DNA from: Agromyces terreus
Lineage (GTDB): Bacteria > Actinomycetota > Actinomycetes > Actinomycetales > Microbacteriaceae
Assembly (NCBI RefSeq): GCF_009749465.1
Contig: NZ_WBIS01000002.1
Span: 124,001 to 188,000 of the forward strand
DNA length: 64,000 nt
Direction of reading: 5' to 3'
Shown here in pieces: positions 52,017-60,439 of this stretch. The notes under the pieces are model-generated. The model saw only the letters and a program-made list of their open reading frames with translations. It did no database searches and was not told the origin of the DNA. The position numbers and the translations under genes are program-made. Every line of letters begins with the position of its first letter. Within the stretch, counting starts at the first letter, position 1.

Positions 52017-52265
52017 TCAGCTCTGGAACGTCAGGATGTGCATCCACACACCGCGCGTGGAGCTGTAGGTGCACGCCGCGTAGAGCACCTTCGTCGTCTT
52101 CTTGATCCTCGTGACGTTCGCGCTGAGCGCCGAATAGCACGCCCCGACGGTGGTGAACTCCTTGTACATCTGCGCCGCCTGGGCGGGCGCGGCCACGCCG
52201 ACGGATGCGCCGGCGAGCAGCGCGACCGAAACGGCGAACGTCGTGATTCGATGCTTGAGCTTCAT
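52017..52265 (-). CDS. Small secreted protein
   Basis: 82 residues. Signal peptide with cleavage near P-A-Q-A-A (about residue 31). The mature peptide of about 51 residues has two cysteines (in G-A-C-Y and A-A-C-T) that may form a disulfide. No family recognised. Confidence 0.72.
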   Translation of the reverse strand: MKLKHRITTFAVSVALLAGASVGVAAPAQAAQMYKEFTTVGACYSALSANVTRIKKTTKVLYAACTYSSTRGVWMHILTFQS

Positions 52266-52423
52266 GCTTCCCCCTTGAATCGCCGCTCCCCCGAGCGGAC
52301 CGCTTCACGGTAACAGCCGCGCCCCGCATGACCCACGGTGACCGGTGCCCATTGACGGTTCGCCTCCGGCCTGCCACGCTGCAACCTGCACCCCATCAGT
52401 GCCCGAATCCGAAGGAACCTCGC

Positions 52424-52723
52424 ATGTCTGATCTGCCTCCCGCCGCCCCCGTTCCCGCCGCACAGCCCGCCGCGCCGACCGAGAAGTGGAACGTGCTGTC
52501 GATCGTCGGCTTCGTGCTGTCGCTGCTCGGCTTCAACGTCATCGCGATCGTGCTCGGCTTCATCGGGCTCAACCAGGTCAAGAAGACCGGCGAGCGCGGC
52601 CACGGCCTGGCCCTCGCCGCCGTGATCATCGGCTTCGTGTCGATCGCGATCATCATCATCCTCATCGTGGTCTCGATCTCGCTCGTCGCCGCCGCCGGTT
52701 CGATCAGCACCACCTCGTACTGA
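52424..52723 (+). CDS. DUF4190-like small membrane protein
   Basis: 99 residues from the ATG at 52424 (AAGGAA before it). Pro/Ala-rich N-terminus, then two hydrophobic segments (V-L-S-I-V-G-F-V-L-S-L-L-G and A-A-V-I-I-G-F-V) around N-Q-V-K-K-T-G-E-R-G-H-G. This is the DUF4190 pattern. Function unknown. Confidence 0.8.
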   Translation: MSDLPPAAPVPAAQPAAPTEKWNVLSIVGFVLSLLGFNVIAIVLGFIGLNQVKKTGERGHGLALAAVIIGFVSIAIIIILIVVSISLVAAAGSISTTSY

Positions 52724-52904
52724 GCCTCCCGGCGGGCCGCGCCCCCGCTGAGCCGCGCGGCGTTGCGCCGCGCCGCGTGCTGAGCGGCACCGCCCGACGC
52801 GCCGCGCCGCGCCGCGAGTCCTCACCGAGCCGCGCCCTGCGCCGCGAATCCCCTGCCCCTTCCGGGCGGGGGATTCGTCGTTTCGCGGCCCGGCAGGTTC
52901 GCGG

Positions 52905-52962
52905 TGCAGGAAACGAGGCGGCATCCCCTCCTCACACGGGGGATACCGCCTCGTTTCCTGCA
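52905..52962. terminator. Long hairpin (24-bp arms, one mismatch)
   Basis: TGCAGGAAACGAGGCGGCAT plus CCCC (52905-52928) pairs with 52939-52962 except for one position; 10-nt loop. It lies in the 314-bp gap between the DUF4190 gene and the convergent MFS gene, whose remaining part holds GCGCCGCG-rich low complexity. Probably a bidirectional terminator. Confidence 0.7.
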
Positions 52963-53037
52963 TCTCGCACGGCATCCGATCGACGAGCCCGCGCCTCGAC
53001 GAGCCCGCGCCGAGCGAGCGCGAGCGCAGTCCCGGCC

Positions 53038-54516
53038 TCAGTGCGCAGCCGAGCGGCTGCGCCCAGCGGGGAGCAGCATCGCCGCGATGGCCGTCGCGAG
53101 CACGACCGCGCCGCCCACGACGACCGCTGGCTGCGCGCCGATCGTGTAGAGATCGGGCACGAGCTGCCCGCCGGCGCCCGTGAACACGGCGGTCGAGACG
53201 GCGATGCCGAGTGCGACGCCGACCTCGCGCACCATGGAGTTGGTGCCGCTCGCCTTGGCGTGGTCGTCGGGCGCCATGGTCGCGAGCACGGCGGTCGCCG
53301 AGGGGGCGAAGACGAGCCCCATGCCGGCGCCGGCGATGAGGAACGGCGCCACGTAGGACGCGTACGCGACGTCGGCCTCGAGCAGCGGCGTGAGCCAGAG
53401 CAGGGCTCCGCCGAGCATGACGAGCCCGGCGACGATGAGCGTGCGCGTGCCGATGCGCGAGGCGAAGATGCCGGCGAGCGGGGCGACGACCATGGGCGCG
53501 AGGGTCCAGGGCGAGGTCTGCACCGCCGCCTCGAACGGGCTCGCGCCCTGCACGACCTGGAGGAACTGGATCAGGATGAAGATCGACCCGAAGGCTCCGA
53601 AGCTGAACCCGAAACCCACGACGTTCGCGATGGAGAAGCTCCGGTCGCGGAAGAGGCGCAGCGGCAGCAGCGGCGCCTTCGCACGGCGTTCCCACGCGAG
53701 GAATGCGAGCAGCAGGATGCCGCCGCCGATGAGCCCCGCGAGCACCTCGCCGCTGTCCCAACCCGCGTCGTTGCCCCTGACGATGCCGTACACGAGGGCG
53801 AGCAGTCCGATGCCCGAGAGCAGGAGTCCGACGACGTCGGCGCGGAGCCTCGCGCCGAAGCTGTTCGGGAGCGCGAGCAGGGCCAGCGCGACCGAGATCA
53901 CGCCGACGGGCACGTTGATCCAGAAGATCGCCTGCCACGACATGCCCTCGATCACGGCACCGCCGATGAGCGGGCCGACGGCGACGCCGAGCCCGGCGAC
54001 GCCGCCCCAGATGCCGATGGCGAGCGGACGCCGCGCGAGCGAGACGGAGCCGGCGAGCAACGTGAGCGACAGCGGCATGATCGCGGCGGCGCCGAAGCCC
54101 TGCAGGGCGCGCGCTGCGATCAGCTGACCGGGGTCGGTGGCGAGCGCTGCGAACGCCGAGCTCAGCGTGAACACGACGATGCCGAGCACGAAGACCGTGC
54201 GCCGCCCGTAGCGGTCGCCGAGCGCGACGGCCATGAGGATCGTGCTGGCGAACGCCAGGGTGTAGGCATTCATGAACCACTGCAGCTCTTCGACGGACGC
54301 CCCGAACTCGGCGTGCAGCACGGGGAGGGCGTTCGTCATGACGAGGTTGTCGAGCGTGGCCATGAACATCGGCAGTGCGGAGGCGAGCAGCACGAGCCAG
54401 AGCGCTCTGGGCCCGCGGCGCCGCTTCGAGCCTTCGGCGCCGGCGAGGGGCGCGCGGCCCGAGGCATCCGTCGTCGCGTCTGCCGCGCCGGGGTGGTCTT
54501 CGACCGTGGTGGACAT
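53038..54516 (-). CDS. MFS drug exporter, DHA2 (EmrB/QacA) family
   Basis: 492 residues, about 14 membrane helices. Motif G-D-R-Y-G-R-R between helices 2 and 3, and the antiporter segment G-F-G-A-A-A-I-M-P-L-S. Proton-coupled export of toxic compounds. Divergent from a TetR gene with a long inverted repeat between, the usual repressor/pump pair. Confidence 0.93.
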   Translation of the reverse strand: MSTTVEDHPGAADATTDASGRAPLAGAEGSKRRRGPRALWLVLLASALPMFMATLDNLVMTNALPVLHAEFGASVEELQWFMNAYTLAFASTILMAVALGDRYGRRTVFVLGIVVFTLSSAFAALATDPGQLIAARALQGFGAAAIMPLSLTLLAGSVSLARRPLAIGIWGGVAGLGVAVGPLIGGAVIEGMSWQAIFWINVPVGVISVALALLALPNSFGARLRADVVGLLLSGIGLLALVYGIVRGNDAGWDSGEVLAGLIGGGILLLAFLAWERRAKAPLLPLRLFRDRSFSIANVVGFGFSFGAFGSIFILIQFLQVVQGASPFEAAVQTSPWTLAPMVVAPLAGIFASRIGTRTLIVAGLVMLGGALLWLTPLLEADVAYASYVAPFLIAGAGMGLVFAPSATAVLATMAPDDHAKASGTNSMVREVGVALGIAVSTAVFTGAGGQLVPDLYTIGAQPAVVVGGAVVLATAIAAMLLPAGRSRSAAH

Positions 54517-54531
54517 GTCGATCTCCTATGT

Positions 54532-54585
54532 TGTTATCGGATGATTACTTAGGTCTCGTTGCACTGTAGTAATCGACTGATAACA
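54532..54585. promoter_or_regulatory. TetR operator between MFS pump and regulator
   Basis: TGTTATCGGATGATTACT (54532-54549) and AGTAATCGACTGATAACA (54568-54585) match as an inverted repeat in 14 of 18 positions, spaced 18 bp. The region is AT-rich against its surroundings and would hold both promoters. Confidence 0.65.
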
Positions 54586-55223
54586 TGTCAAGCATGACCC
54601 CCGAAGTCGCCGACGTCCTCGAATCAGCCGCACAGAGCGGGCGGATGAGCGCCGCCGATCGGCGGGAGCAGATCCTCGCCGCGGCCACCGCGGTGTTCGG
54701 ATCGAAGACCTACGTGGGCACCACCACCGACGAGATCGCCCGCGCCGCCGGCGTCAGCCAGCCCTACGTCGTGCGCCTGTTCGGCACGAAGCAGAAGCTG
54801 TACATCGAGGTCATCCGCCGGGCCTACGACCGCCTGCTCGACGAGTTCCGCCGCGCGCTGCCCGGGCCGCCCGAGGGGCTCGACAAGCGCCTCGGCGCCG
54901 CCTACACCGGACTCCTCGCCGAGCGCGGCATGCTGCCCGTGATCGCCGGTTCCACGCAGATGGGCGGCGAGCCCGAGATCGGCCAGGTCGCCCGCGACGG
55001 CTTCGGCGCGCTCTGGCACTTCATCCGCGTCGAGGCCGGATTCCCGACCGAGGAGACGCGCACCTTCTTCGCCATCGGCATGCTCATCAACGCCGTCGTC
55101 GGCCTGCGGCTGACCGACGACTACGGCACGGGCGTCAACGCCACCGAGGTGCTCGACGAGTGCTTCCCCGACGCGATCGAGAAGGTGCGGGCTCTGCTGC
55201 CGACGGCCGACGAACCCTGGTGA
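54585..55223 (+). CDS. TetR-family regulator of the MFS pump
   Basis: 212 residues. HTH at about 22-68 (I-L-A-A-A-T-A-V-F-G, T-T-D-E-I-A-R-A-A-G-V-S-Q-P-Y-V-V-R-L-F-G). An ATG at 54594 is an alternative start. Likely represses itself and the divergent exporter. Confidence 0.9.
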   Translation: MSSMTPEVADVLESAAQSGRMSAADRREQILAAATAVFGSKTYVGTTTDEIARAAGVSQPYVVRLFGTKQKLYIEVIRRAYDRLLDEFRRALPGPPEGLDKRLGAAYTGLLAERGMLPVIAGSTQMGGEPEIGQVARDGFGALWHFIRVEAGFPTEETRTFFAIGMLINAVVGLRLTDDYGTGVNATEVLDECFPDAIEKVRALLPTADEPW

Positions 55224-55238
55224 CCGCCGGCGCCGGTC

Positions 55239-55414
55239 GCCGGTCGAGGAGGCGCGCCAGCGCCGTCTCGAGACCCCGTGGCGGTCTCGAGACGCTTCGC
55301 TCCTCGACCGGCGGGCGGCTCAGCCGTTGGTCGAGGTGGCGCGCCAGCGCCGTCTCGAGACCCCGAAGCGGTCTCGAGACGCTTCGCTCCTCGACCGGCG
55401 CCCCTCGACCGGCG
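55239..55414. repeat. Two copies of a long REP-like palindromic element
   Basis: Each copy (from 55239 and 55326) runs CCGGTCGAGGAGGCGCGCCA, GCGCCGTCTCGAGACC, a short centre, GGTCTCGAGACGCTTCGCTC, CTCGACCGG. These show the full two-half structure of the family. They occupy the 201-bp gap between convergent genes. Confidence 0.9.
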
Positions 55415-55424
55415 GGCGAACCGC

Positions 55425-56201
55425 TCAGCGCAGCGAGCGGTAGAACGCGCGCTCCTCGGGCGAGAGGTGCTCGGTCGCGTACGACAGCATCGTGCGCGGC
55501 ATCCGCGGTGCGTACTCGTCGAGGAACCCCGTGAGCACGCCGCGGCCGACGCGTTTGCCGGTCTCGCGCAGCATCCAGCCGACGGCCTTGTGCATGAGGT
55601 CTTCACGGTCGTCGAGCAGCCGCGGCGCGAGGCGCAGGATCGGCCCGGCGTCGCCCGCCTTGATGAACGCGAACGTCGCGAGCACCGCCACCCGGCGTTC
55701 CCAGAGCGCATCGGACGCCGCGAGCTCGTCGAGCAGCCCCAGGTCGCCGCCCGCACGGCGCAGGAACTCGCCCACGAGCGTCGGCGCCGACGTGTCGACG
55801 AGATCCCAGTTGTCGACGTGCCCGGCGCGCACGGCCGCGAGGTAGGCGGCGTGCAGGTCCGCTCGTGCCGCGTCGTCTCGCGTACGCGCCCGACCGGCCG
55901 TCTCGAACGCACGCACCATGAGGAGCAGCGCCGCGAGCCGGTGCTCGTGCACGGGGCTCTCGAGCAGGGCGGATGCCTCGGCGAGCGGCATCCCCTCGAA
56001 GCGCTTCACGATGGCACGGGTGACCGGAACGCGCACGCCGACGAACACGTCGCCCTCGCCGTACTGCCCGGGACCCGTCTTGAAGAAGCGCTGGAGGAAC
56101 TCGGCGTCGACCGGGTTGCCGGCCGAGTCGATCGCGGCGGCGAGGGCGCCGGCGGTGAGCGCCCGCGGGGCGAACCCGGCAGGCGAGGCGGCATCCGTCA
56201 T
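55425..56201 (-). CDS. DNA alkylation repair protein (AlkD-like HEAT repeats)
   Basis: 258 residues, all-helical. Y-F-K-T-G-P-G-Q-Y-G-E-G-D-like segment (F-F-K-T-G-P-G-Q-Y-G), W-D-L-V-D-T-S and V-G-W-M-L-R-E are hallmarks of AlkD, which excises N3/N7-alkylated purines. Stop lies just inside the REP cluster. Confidence 0.87.
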   Translation of the reverse strand: MTDAASPAGFAPRALTAGALAAAIDSAGNPVDAEFLQRFFKTGPGQYGEGDVFVGVRVPVTRAIVKRFEGMPLAEASALLESPVHEHRLAALLLMVRAFETAGRARTRDDAARADLHAAYLAAVRAGHVDNWDLVDTSAPTLVGEFLRRAGGDLGLLDELAASDALWERRVAVLATFAFIKAGDAGPILRLAPRLLDDREDLMHKAVGWMLRETGKRVGRGVLTGFLDEYAPRMPRTMLSYATEHLSPEERAFYRSLR

Positions 56202-56405
56202 GCTGCGGATGCTACGCCGAGCCACCGACGCACACATCGATCGCCGGTTGGCGATTCGTGCGGTGAGACGCCGCTTCGACGCGTGAAACGTGCGCCGATG
56301 CTCAATCAATCGCACACGGATGCCTCGTAGCCTTGTTGTGCGCGACGATTCCGGCCGCGCATCCGAGTGCCGACCGGCACGCATCCCGAGGAACGGAGGT
56401 TCAAC

Positions 56406-57869
56406 ATGTCGAGCACTGCTGTCGACGCCATCATCGGCGAACCCGAGGTCCTCGAAGACGAGCGCACCGTCGAGCTCACGGCCGCCGACCTCGCGCTGGC
56501 CGCCGACGTCGAGACGGATGCCGCGTGGCTCGCGCTGAAGGCCGCCGCCACCGAACTGCAGGGCCTCCAGGTGAAGGACGGCTCGGTGCCCGAGGCATCC
56601 GAGCACGCCAGGGCCGGCGAACTCGTCGACACGATCGTCGCCTCGATCGAGCAGCTCGCACCGCGGTTCCCGCACGAGGAGCGCTACCTCGCGGCATCCG
56701 TCGCCGACTTCCGCCGCTGGCGGGCCGAGGGGTTCGGCGTGCCCGACTTCCTCGACTCGCTCGTCGAGTTCCAGCCGCAGCAGCATCGTGTCGACGGCAT
56801 CCGCCACCTCGTCGTGTTCCCGATGGTCACGCAGAACGGCTCGCCCGACCGTCACGTCGAGGCGCTCGTGGTCGAGACGATCTGGCCCGAGTTCATCGCC
56901 GCGCTCGAGGCGGGCGACTACGGCAACAAGCTCTTCGTGAGCCTGCGCCTCGTCGACTTCACGCCCGGATACGACACGAACTCGGCCGTGCTCTTCCCCG
57001 AGACCGTCGCGATGCGCGAGATCCCGACGTTCACGTGGGGCGCGATCTTCCAGGACCGCGAGGCGGCCAGGTACCGCAGGGTCGTGCGCGCGGCATCCGA
57101 GATCACGAAGCTCGACCTGCCCGACGACGCAGCCCGCCTGCTCGACGATCAGGAGCTCGCCGAGCGCACGTTCGTGATGTGGGACATCATCCACGACCGC
57201 ACCCACATGCGCGGCGACCTGCCGTTCGACCCGTTCATGATCAAGCAGCGCATGCCGTTCTTCCTGTACTCCCTCGAAGAGCTGCGCTGCGACCTCACCG
57301 CGTTCCGCGAGTCGGTGAAGATCCAGCGCGCGCTCGACGCCCGGGCCGCCGCGGGCGAGGAGCTCACCGACGTCGAGGAGCAGATGCGCACGACCGGCAA
57401 GCTCGTGCAGTACGCGGTGATCTTCGATCGCATCTTCCGCTTCGCGATCACGGGTTCGCGCGTGCGCAACTACGACGGGCTCGGCGGTCAGCTGCTGTTC
57501 GCCTGGCTGCACCGCAAGCACGTGCTCGACTGGACCGACGTGAAGCTCACTTTCGACTGGGACGCCGTGCCCGACGCGGTCGTCGAGCTCGGCGACGCGA
57601 TCGACGAGCTCTACTGGAAGTCGATCGACCGCCCGAAGACGGTGCACTGGCTGGCCGCCTACGACCTCGTCACGAGCGTCGTGACGCCGAACCCGGCATC
57701 GGTGTGGGCGGAGGGGCTGCCCCGCGAGGTGCTCGCCGGACCGCCGAAGGGCTACACCGACCTCGTGATGGACGATGAGTTCCCGCTGTCGATGTTCTTC
57801 GAGGCGCTCGACAAGAAGATGAAGCCCGTCATCGAGTCGACGGTCGGCATCACCGCCGCCGGCGCCTGA
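56406..57869 (+). CDS. DUF6421 family protein
   Basis: 487 residues, soluble, start ATG 56406 after GGAGG at about 56395. No recognised catalytic motif; a M-W-D-I-I-H-D-R-T-H-M-R-G-D segment has several His/Asp that could bind metal. In actinobacteria such a gene is often followed by an SDR gene, as here. Function unknown. Confidence 0.8.
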   Translation: MSSTAVDAIIGEPEVLEDERTVELTAADLALAADVETDAAWLALKAAATELQGLQVKDGSVPEASEHARAGELVDTIVASIEQLAPRFPHEERYLAASVADFRRWRAEGFGVPDFLDSLVEFQPQQHRVDGIRHLVVFPMVTQNGSPDRHVEALVVETIWPEFIAALEAGDYGNKLFVSLRLVDFTPGYDTNSAVLFPETVAMREIPTFTWGAIFQDREAARYRRVVRAASEITKLDLPDDAARLLDDQELAERTFVMWDIIHDRTHMRGDLPFDPFMIKQRMPFFLYSLEELRCDLTAFRESVKIQRALDARAAAGEELTDVEEQMRTTGKLVQYAVIFDRIFRFAITGSRVRNYDGLGGQLLFAWLHRKHVLDWTDVKLTFDWDAVPDAVVELGDAIDELYWKSIDRPKTVHWLAAYDLVTSVVTPNPASVWAEGLPREVLAGPPKGYTDLVMDDEFPLSMFFEALDKKMKPVIESTVGITAAGA

Positions 57870-57925
57870 CGACCGGCACCGCGCTCGGGCCGACGCCCGA
57901 CGACTCGGGCCGACGCCCGACGACG

Positions 57926-58002
57926 CGGAATCAGGACGACGTACGCTGATCAGGACGGAATCCCCGATTCCGTCCTGATCTCGGCGTTTCGACCTGATTC
58001 CG
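57926..58002. terminator. Two-tier hairpin of the AATCAGG family
   Basis: Inner 15-bp perfect stem (57948-57962 with 57966-57980, 3-nt loop) and outer 10-bp stem CGGAATCAGG/CCTGATTCCG (57926-57935 with 57993-58002). Shares ATCAGGACGGAATCC with the hairpin at 1935-2005. Between co-directional genes, so it may attenuate or process the transcript. Confidence 0.65.
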
Positions 58003-58028
58003 AGAAAGCTCGAGGAGGAGGAGGCGAC

Positions 58029-58715
58029 ATGGCCGATCAGGCCAACGGCGCGAGCAACGGCATCGCCGGCCGCACCGTGCTCATCGCGGGGGCGACGAGC
58101 GCCTCGGGCCGCACCGTCGCGCGGGCGCTCGTCGACGCCGGCGCCACCGTGATCGCCGTCGGCAGCGACCAGGGCCGCATCGACGAGCTCGTCGCGGAGA
58201 TCCCGGGCGTCCACGGCGAGCGCGCCGACCTCGCCGACGGCGACGAGGTGCTCGAACTCGCGATGCGGGTGCACGCCCACCTCGGCGACGTCGACGGCAT
58301 CGTGCACCTCGTGGGGGGCTGGCGCGGCGGGGGCGGCATCCCGGGGCAGACCGACGAGGACTACCGCGTGCTCGAACGCTCGTTCACCGCGCTCCGACAC
58401 GTCAGCCGCGCATTCTGGGACGATCTGCTCGCCTCCCGCGCGGGGCGCATCGCGATCGTCTCGTCGACGACCGTCGAGCGGCCGACCGCGGGCGGCGCGA
58501 ACTACACGGCCGTGAAGGCGGCATCCGAGTCGTGGATGCGCTCGCTCGCCCAGGGCTTCGCCAAGGCGGGGGCCCCGGCGGCGGCGGTCACGTTCCGCGT
58601 GCAATCGCTGGCGGGCCTCGAGGGCCGGCTCGCGGCATCCGTCGTCGAGCTCTGGCGAGCGGATGCCTCGACCGACGCCGAACGCAACGGCAGCGTCGTC
58701 GAGCTCTCGGCCTGA
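58029..58715 (+). CDS. Short-chain dehydrogenase/reductase
   Basis: 228 residues, AGGAGGAGG before the start. Cofactor motif A-G-A-T-S-A-S-G-R (a variant of TGxxxGxG), catalytic Y-T-A-V-K. Shorter than usual at the C-terminus. Paired with the DUF6421 gene; substrate unknown. Confidence 0.86.
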   Translation: MADQANGASNGIAGRTVLIAGATSASGRTVARALVDAGATVIAVGSDQGRIDELVAEIPGVHGERADLADGDEVLELAMRVHAHLGDVDGIVHLVGGWRGGGGIPGQTDEDYRVLERSFTALRHVSRAFWDDLLASRAGRIAIVSSTTVERPTAGGANYTAVKAASESWMRSLAQGFAKAGAPAAAVTFRVQSLAGLEGRLAASVVELWRADASTDAERNGSVVELSA

Positions 58716-58720
58716 CCGCC

Positions 58721-59809
58721 TCACTCGAACGTGCGGTAGCCGCTCGCGCCGAGACCGGTCGCCCAGCACCCTCCGCCGTCGTTCGGGGCGCCGCCCACGG
58801 CGTCGGCGTCGCCGAACGCGGCGAGGTTCCACGCCGCACGCCCGGCATCGTCGAGGCCCTCGGGCATCGCCGCGGAACCCTCCGAGGAGTCGTACGCGGG
58901 GTTCCAGTACTCCCAGTAGCGGTAGGCGAGGCCGTGCTCGGCCATGCACGAGCGCACCGCCGACTGGAACTCGAGCCAGTTCTCGCGCTCGGTCGGCACC
59001 TCGGGCCCGGGCAGCGGCGGCACCGGGGCGCTCAGGGGCGTGCCGGCGGCCTCGGCGTCGGCGGCGGCCTGCTGCCCCGCGGCGCGGCATCCGCTCGTCG
59101 AGCCGTCGCCGCGCAGCGCCGTCGACCAGGCCGCGGCGTCATCGGGCGACTGCCCGGCCGGCTGCGGGCTCCCGCCGAGCCACCACTGCCAGTCGAGGTA
59201 CTCGAACCCCGCATCGGCCATGCACGTGCGCACCACGGCCTCGCGGCCGAGCCAGGCTGACTTCTCGGCGTCGGTGACGTACGCCGGATCGCCCTGGGTC
59301 GTGTACGGGTTGTACTCGGGCGACATCGGGTCGGACGGGTCGACGGGCGCCGGCGAACCCTGATCGGGGTCGGGCGAGGGCGTGCCGTCGGGCTCGGGCG
59401 TCGCGTCGTCGGGGTCGCCGTCGTCGGGGTCTGCATCGTCGCCGGGGGTCGGCTCCGGGGTCGCAGGGGCATCGGTCGCGGGAGCGTCGGGGTCGGGGTC
59501 GCGACCCGATCCGTCGTCGCGCCCGTCGCCCGAGCCGCCGTCGGGGATCGGCTGCACGCCCGAGGCATCCGTGCCGATCTCGCCGTCGTCGGTCTCGTAC
59601 GTGCCGAGGATCTTCGCGATGATCGACGCCGGTGCCGCCTCGTCGCCGCCCGCGGCGTGCACCCCGGCGGCGGCGCCGAGCGAGCAGAGCGCGAGCACGC
59701 CGACGGTGCCGAGGCCCACCGCGAGGCGGCCCGGACCGCGCCTCGACCCGGAGGAGTTCGGGGAGGCGGCGGAGGGACGAGCGCGGGTCGATCCTCGGCG
59801 CAGGGACAT
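58721..59809 (-). CDS. Membrane-anchored protein with acidic Pro/Asp-rich stalk
   Basis: 362 residues from the ATG at 59809. Arg-rich start, one membrane segment at about 28-52, then an Asp/Pro/Thr-rich low-complexity stalk (about 75-170), then a Trp- and Cys-containing domain (V-R-T-C-M-A-D-A-G, W-Q-W-W, V-R-S-C-M-A-E-H-G-L) with two similar C-M-A-x2-G halves. Family unknown; probably exported. Confidence 0.75.
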   Translation of the reverse strand: MSLRRGSTRARPSAASPNSSGSRRGPGRLAVGLGTVGVLALCSLGAAAGVHAAGGDEAAPASIIAKILGTYETDDGEIGTDASGVQPIPDGGSGDGRDDGSGRDPDPDAPATDAPATPEPTPGDDADPDDGDPDDATPEPDGTPSPDPDQGSPAPVDPSDPMSPEYNPYTTQGDPAYVTDAEKSAWLGREAVVRTCMADAGFEYLDWQWWLGGSPQPAGQSPDDAAAWSTALRGDGSTSGCRAAGQQAAADAEAAGTPLSAPVPPLPGPEVPTERENWLEFQSAVRSCMAEHGLAYRYWEYWNPAYDSSEGSAAMPEGLDDAGRAAWNLAAFGDADAVGGAPNDGGGCWATGLGASGYRTFE

Positions 59810-59919
59810 CAACCGAGCGTAACCCACCCCCCGTTCGGGGTACAGGCCCTCCCAGAGGATCCCCAGAGCAGGCCGCCGCCCACCCGCGGACCACCTCGAC
59901 CGCACGGTACGCTCACGGC

Positions 59920-60309
59920 ATGGTGCGCACCCTCCTGAACCTGGCGGTCTTCCTCGCGACGGCCGCGATCGCGCTGCTCCTGACCTCCCTGCTGGTGCCG
60001 GGGTTCCACGTGCATCCGGGCGGCTTCATCGTCGCGATCCTCGTGTTCGCTGTCGTGCAGGCGCTCATCGAATGGCTCGTGCGCAGCCTCTTCCACCGCG
60101 CCGCACCGACGATCGCGGGCATCGCGGGCCTCATCTCGACGTTCCTCGCGCTGCTCGTCGCCTCGCTCTTCGGCGGGGTCGGCTTCGACGGTATCGCCGC
60201 CTGGATCCTCGCGACCGTGGTCGTCTGGGTCATCGCCGCCGTCCTCGGCTGGATCGCCGGCCGGTTCATCACCCCGCGATTCGACAAGGGGCGCACGGGC
60301 AAGCGCTGA
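59920..60309 (+). CDS. Phage-holin-family-like small membrane protein
   Basis: 129 residues with four hydrophobic helices and a basic C-terminus; resembles the Phage_holin_4_2/YvlD group of chromosomal membrane proteins. No phage genes nearby, so it is a resident membrane protein. Function unclear. Confidence 0.8.
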   Translation: MVRTLLNLAVFLATAAIALLLTSLLVPGFHVHPGGFIVAILVFAVVQALIEWLVRSLFHRAAPTIAGIAGLISTFLALLVASLFGGVGFDGIAAWILATVVVWVIAAVLGWIAGRFITPRFDKGRTGKR

Positions 60310-60330
60310 GCGGGGTCGAGGCGGCAGGGC

Positions 60331-60422
60331 GGTCTCGAGACGGCGCTGGCGCGCCTCCTCGACCGGCGGGGACGGGATCGGCGCGGTCTCGAGACGGCGC
60401 TGGCGCGCCTCCTCGACCGGCG
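60331..60422. repeat. Two REP-like half elements
   Basis: GGTCTCGAGACGGCGCTGGC followed by GCGCCTCCTCGACCGGCG occurs at 60331-60369 and 60385-60422, in the 130-bp gap between convergent genes. Confidence 0.9.
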
Positions 60423-60439
60423 CCGGCGGGGGCGCGGGG

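Noticed and set aside
59920..60309. Prophage remnant indicated by a holin-like protein
   Set aside because: No endolysin, terminase, integrase or att sites nearby. The family includes ordinary chromosomal membrane proteins.
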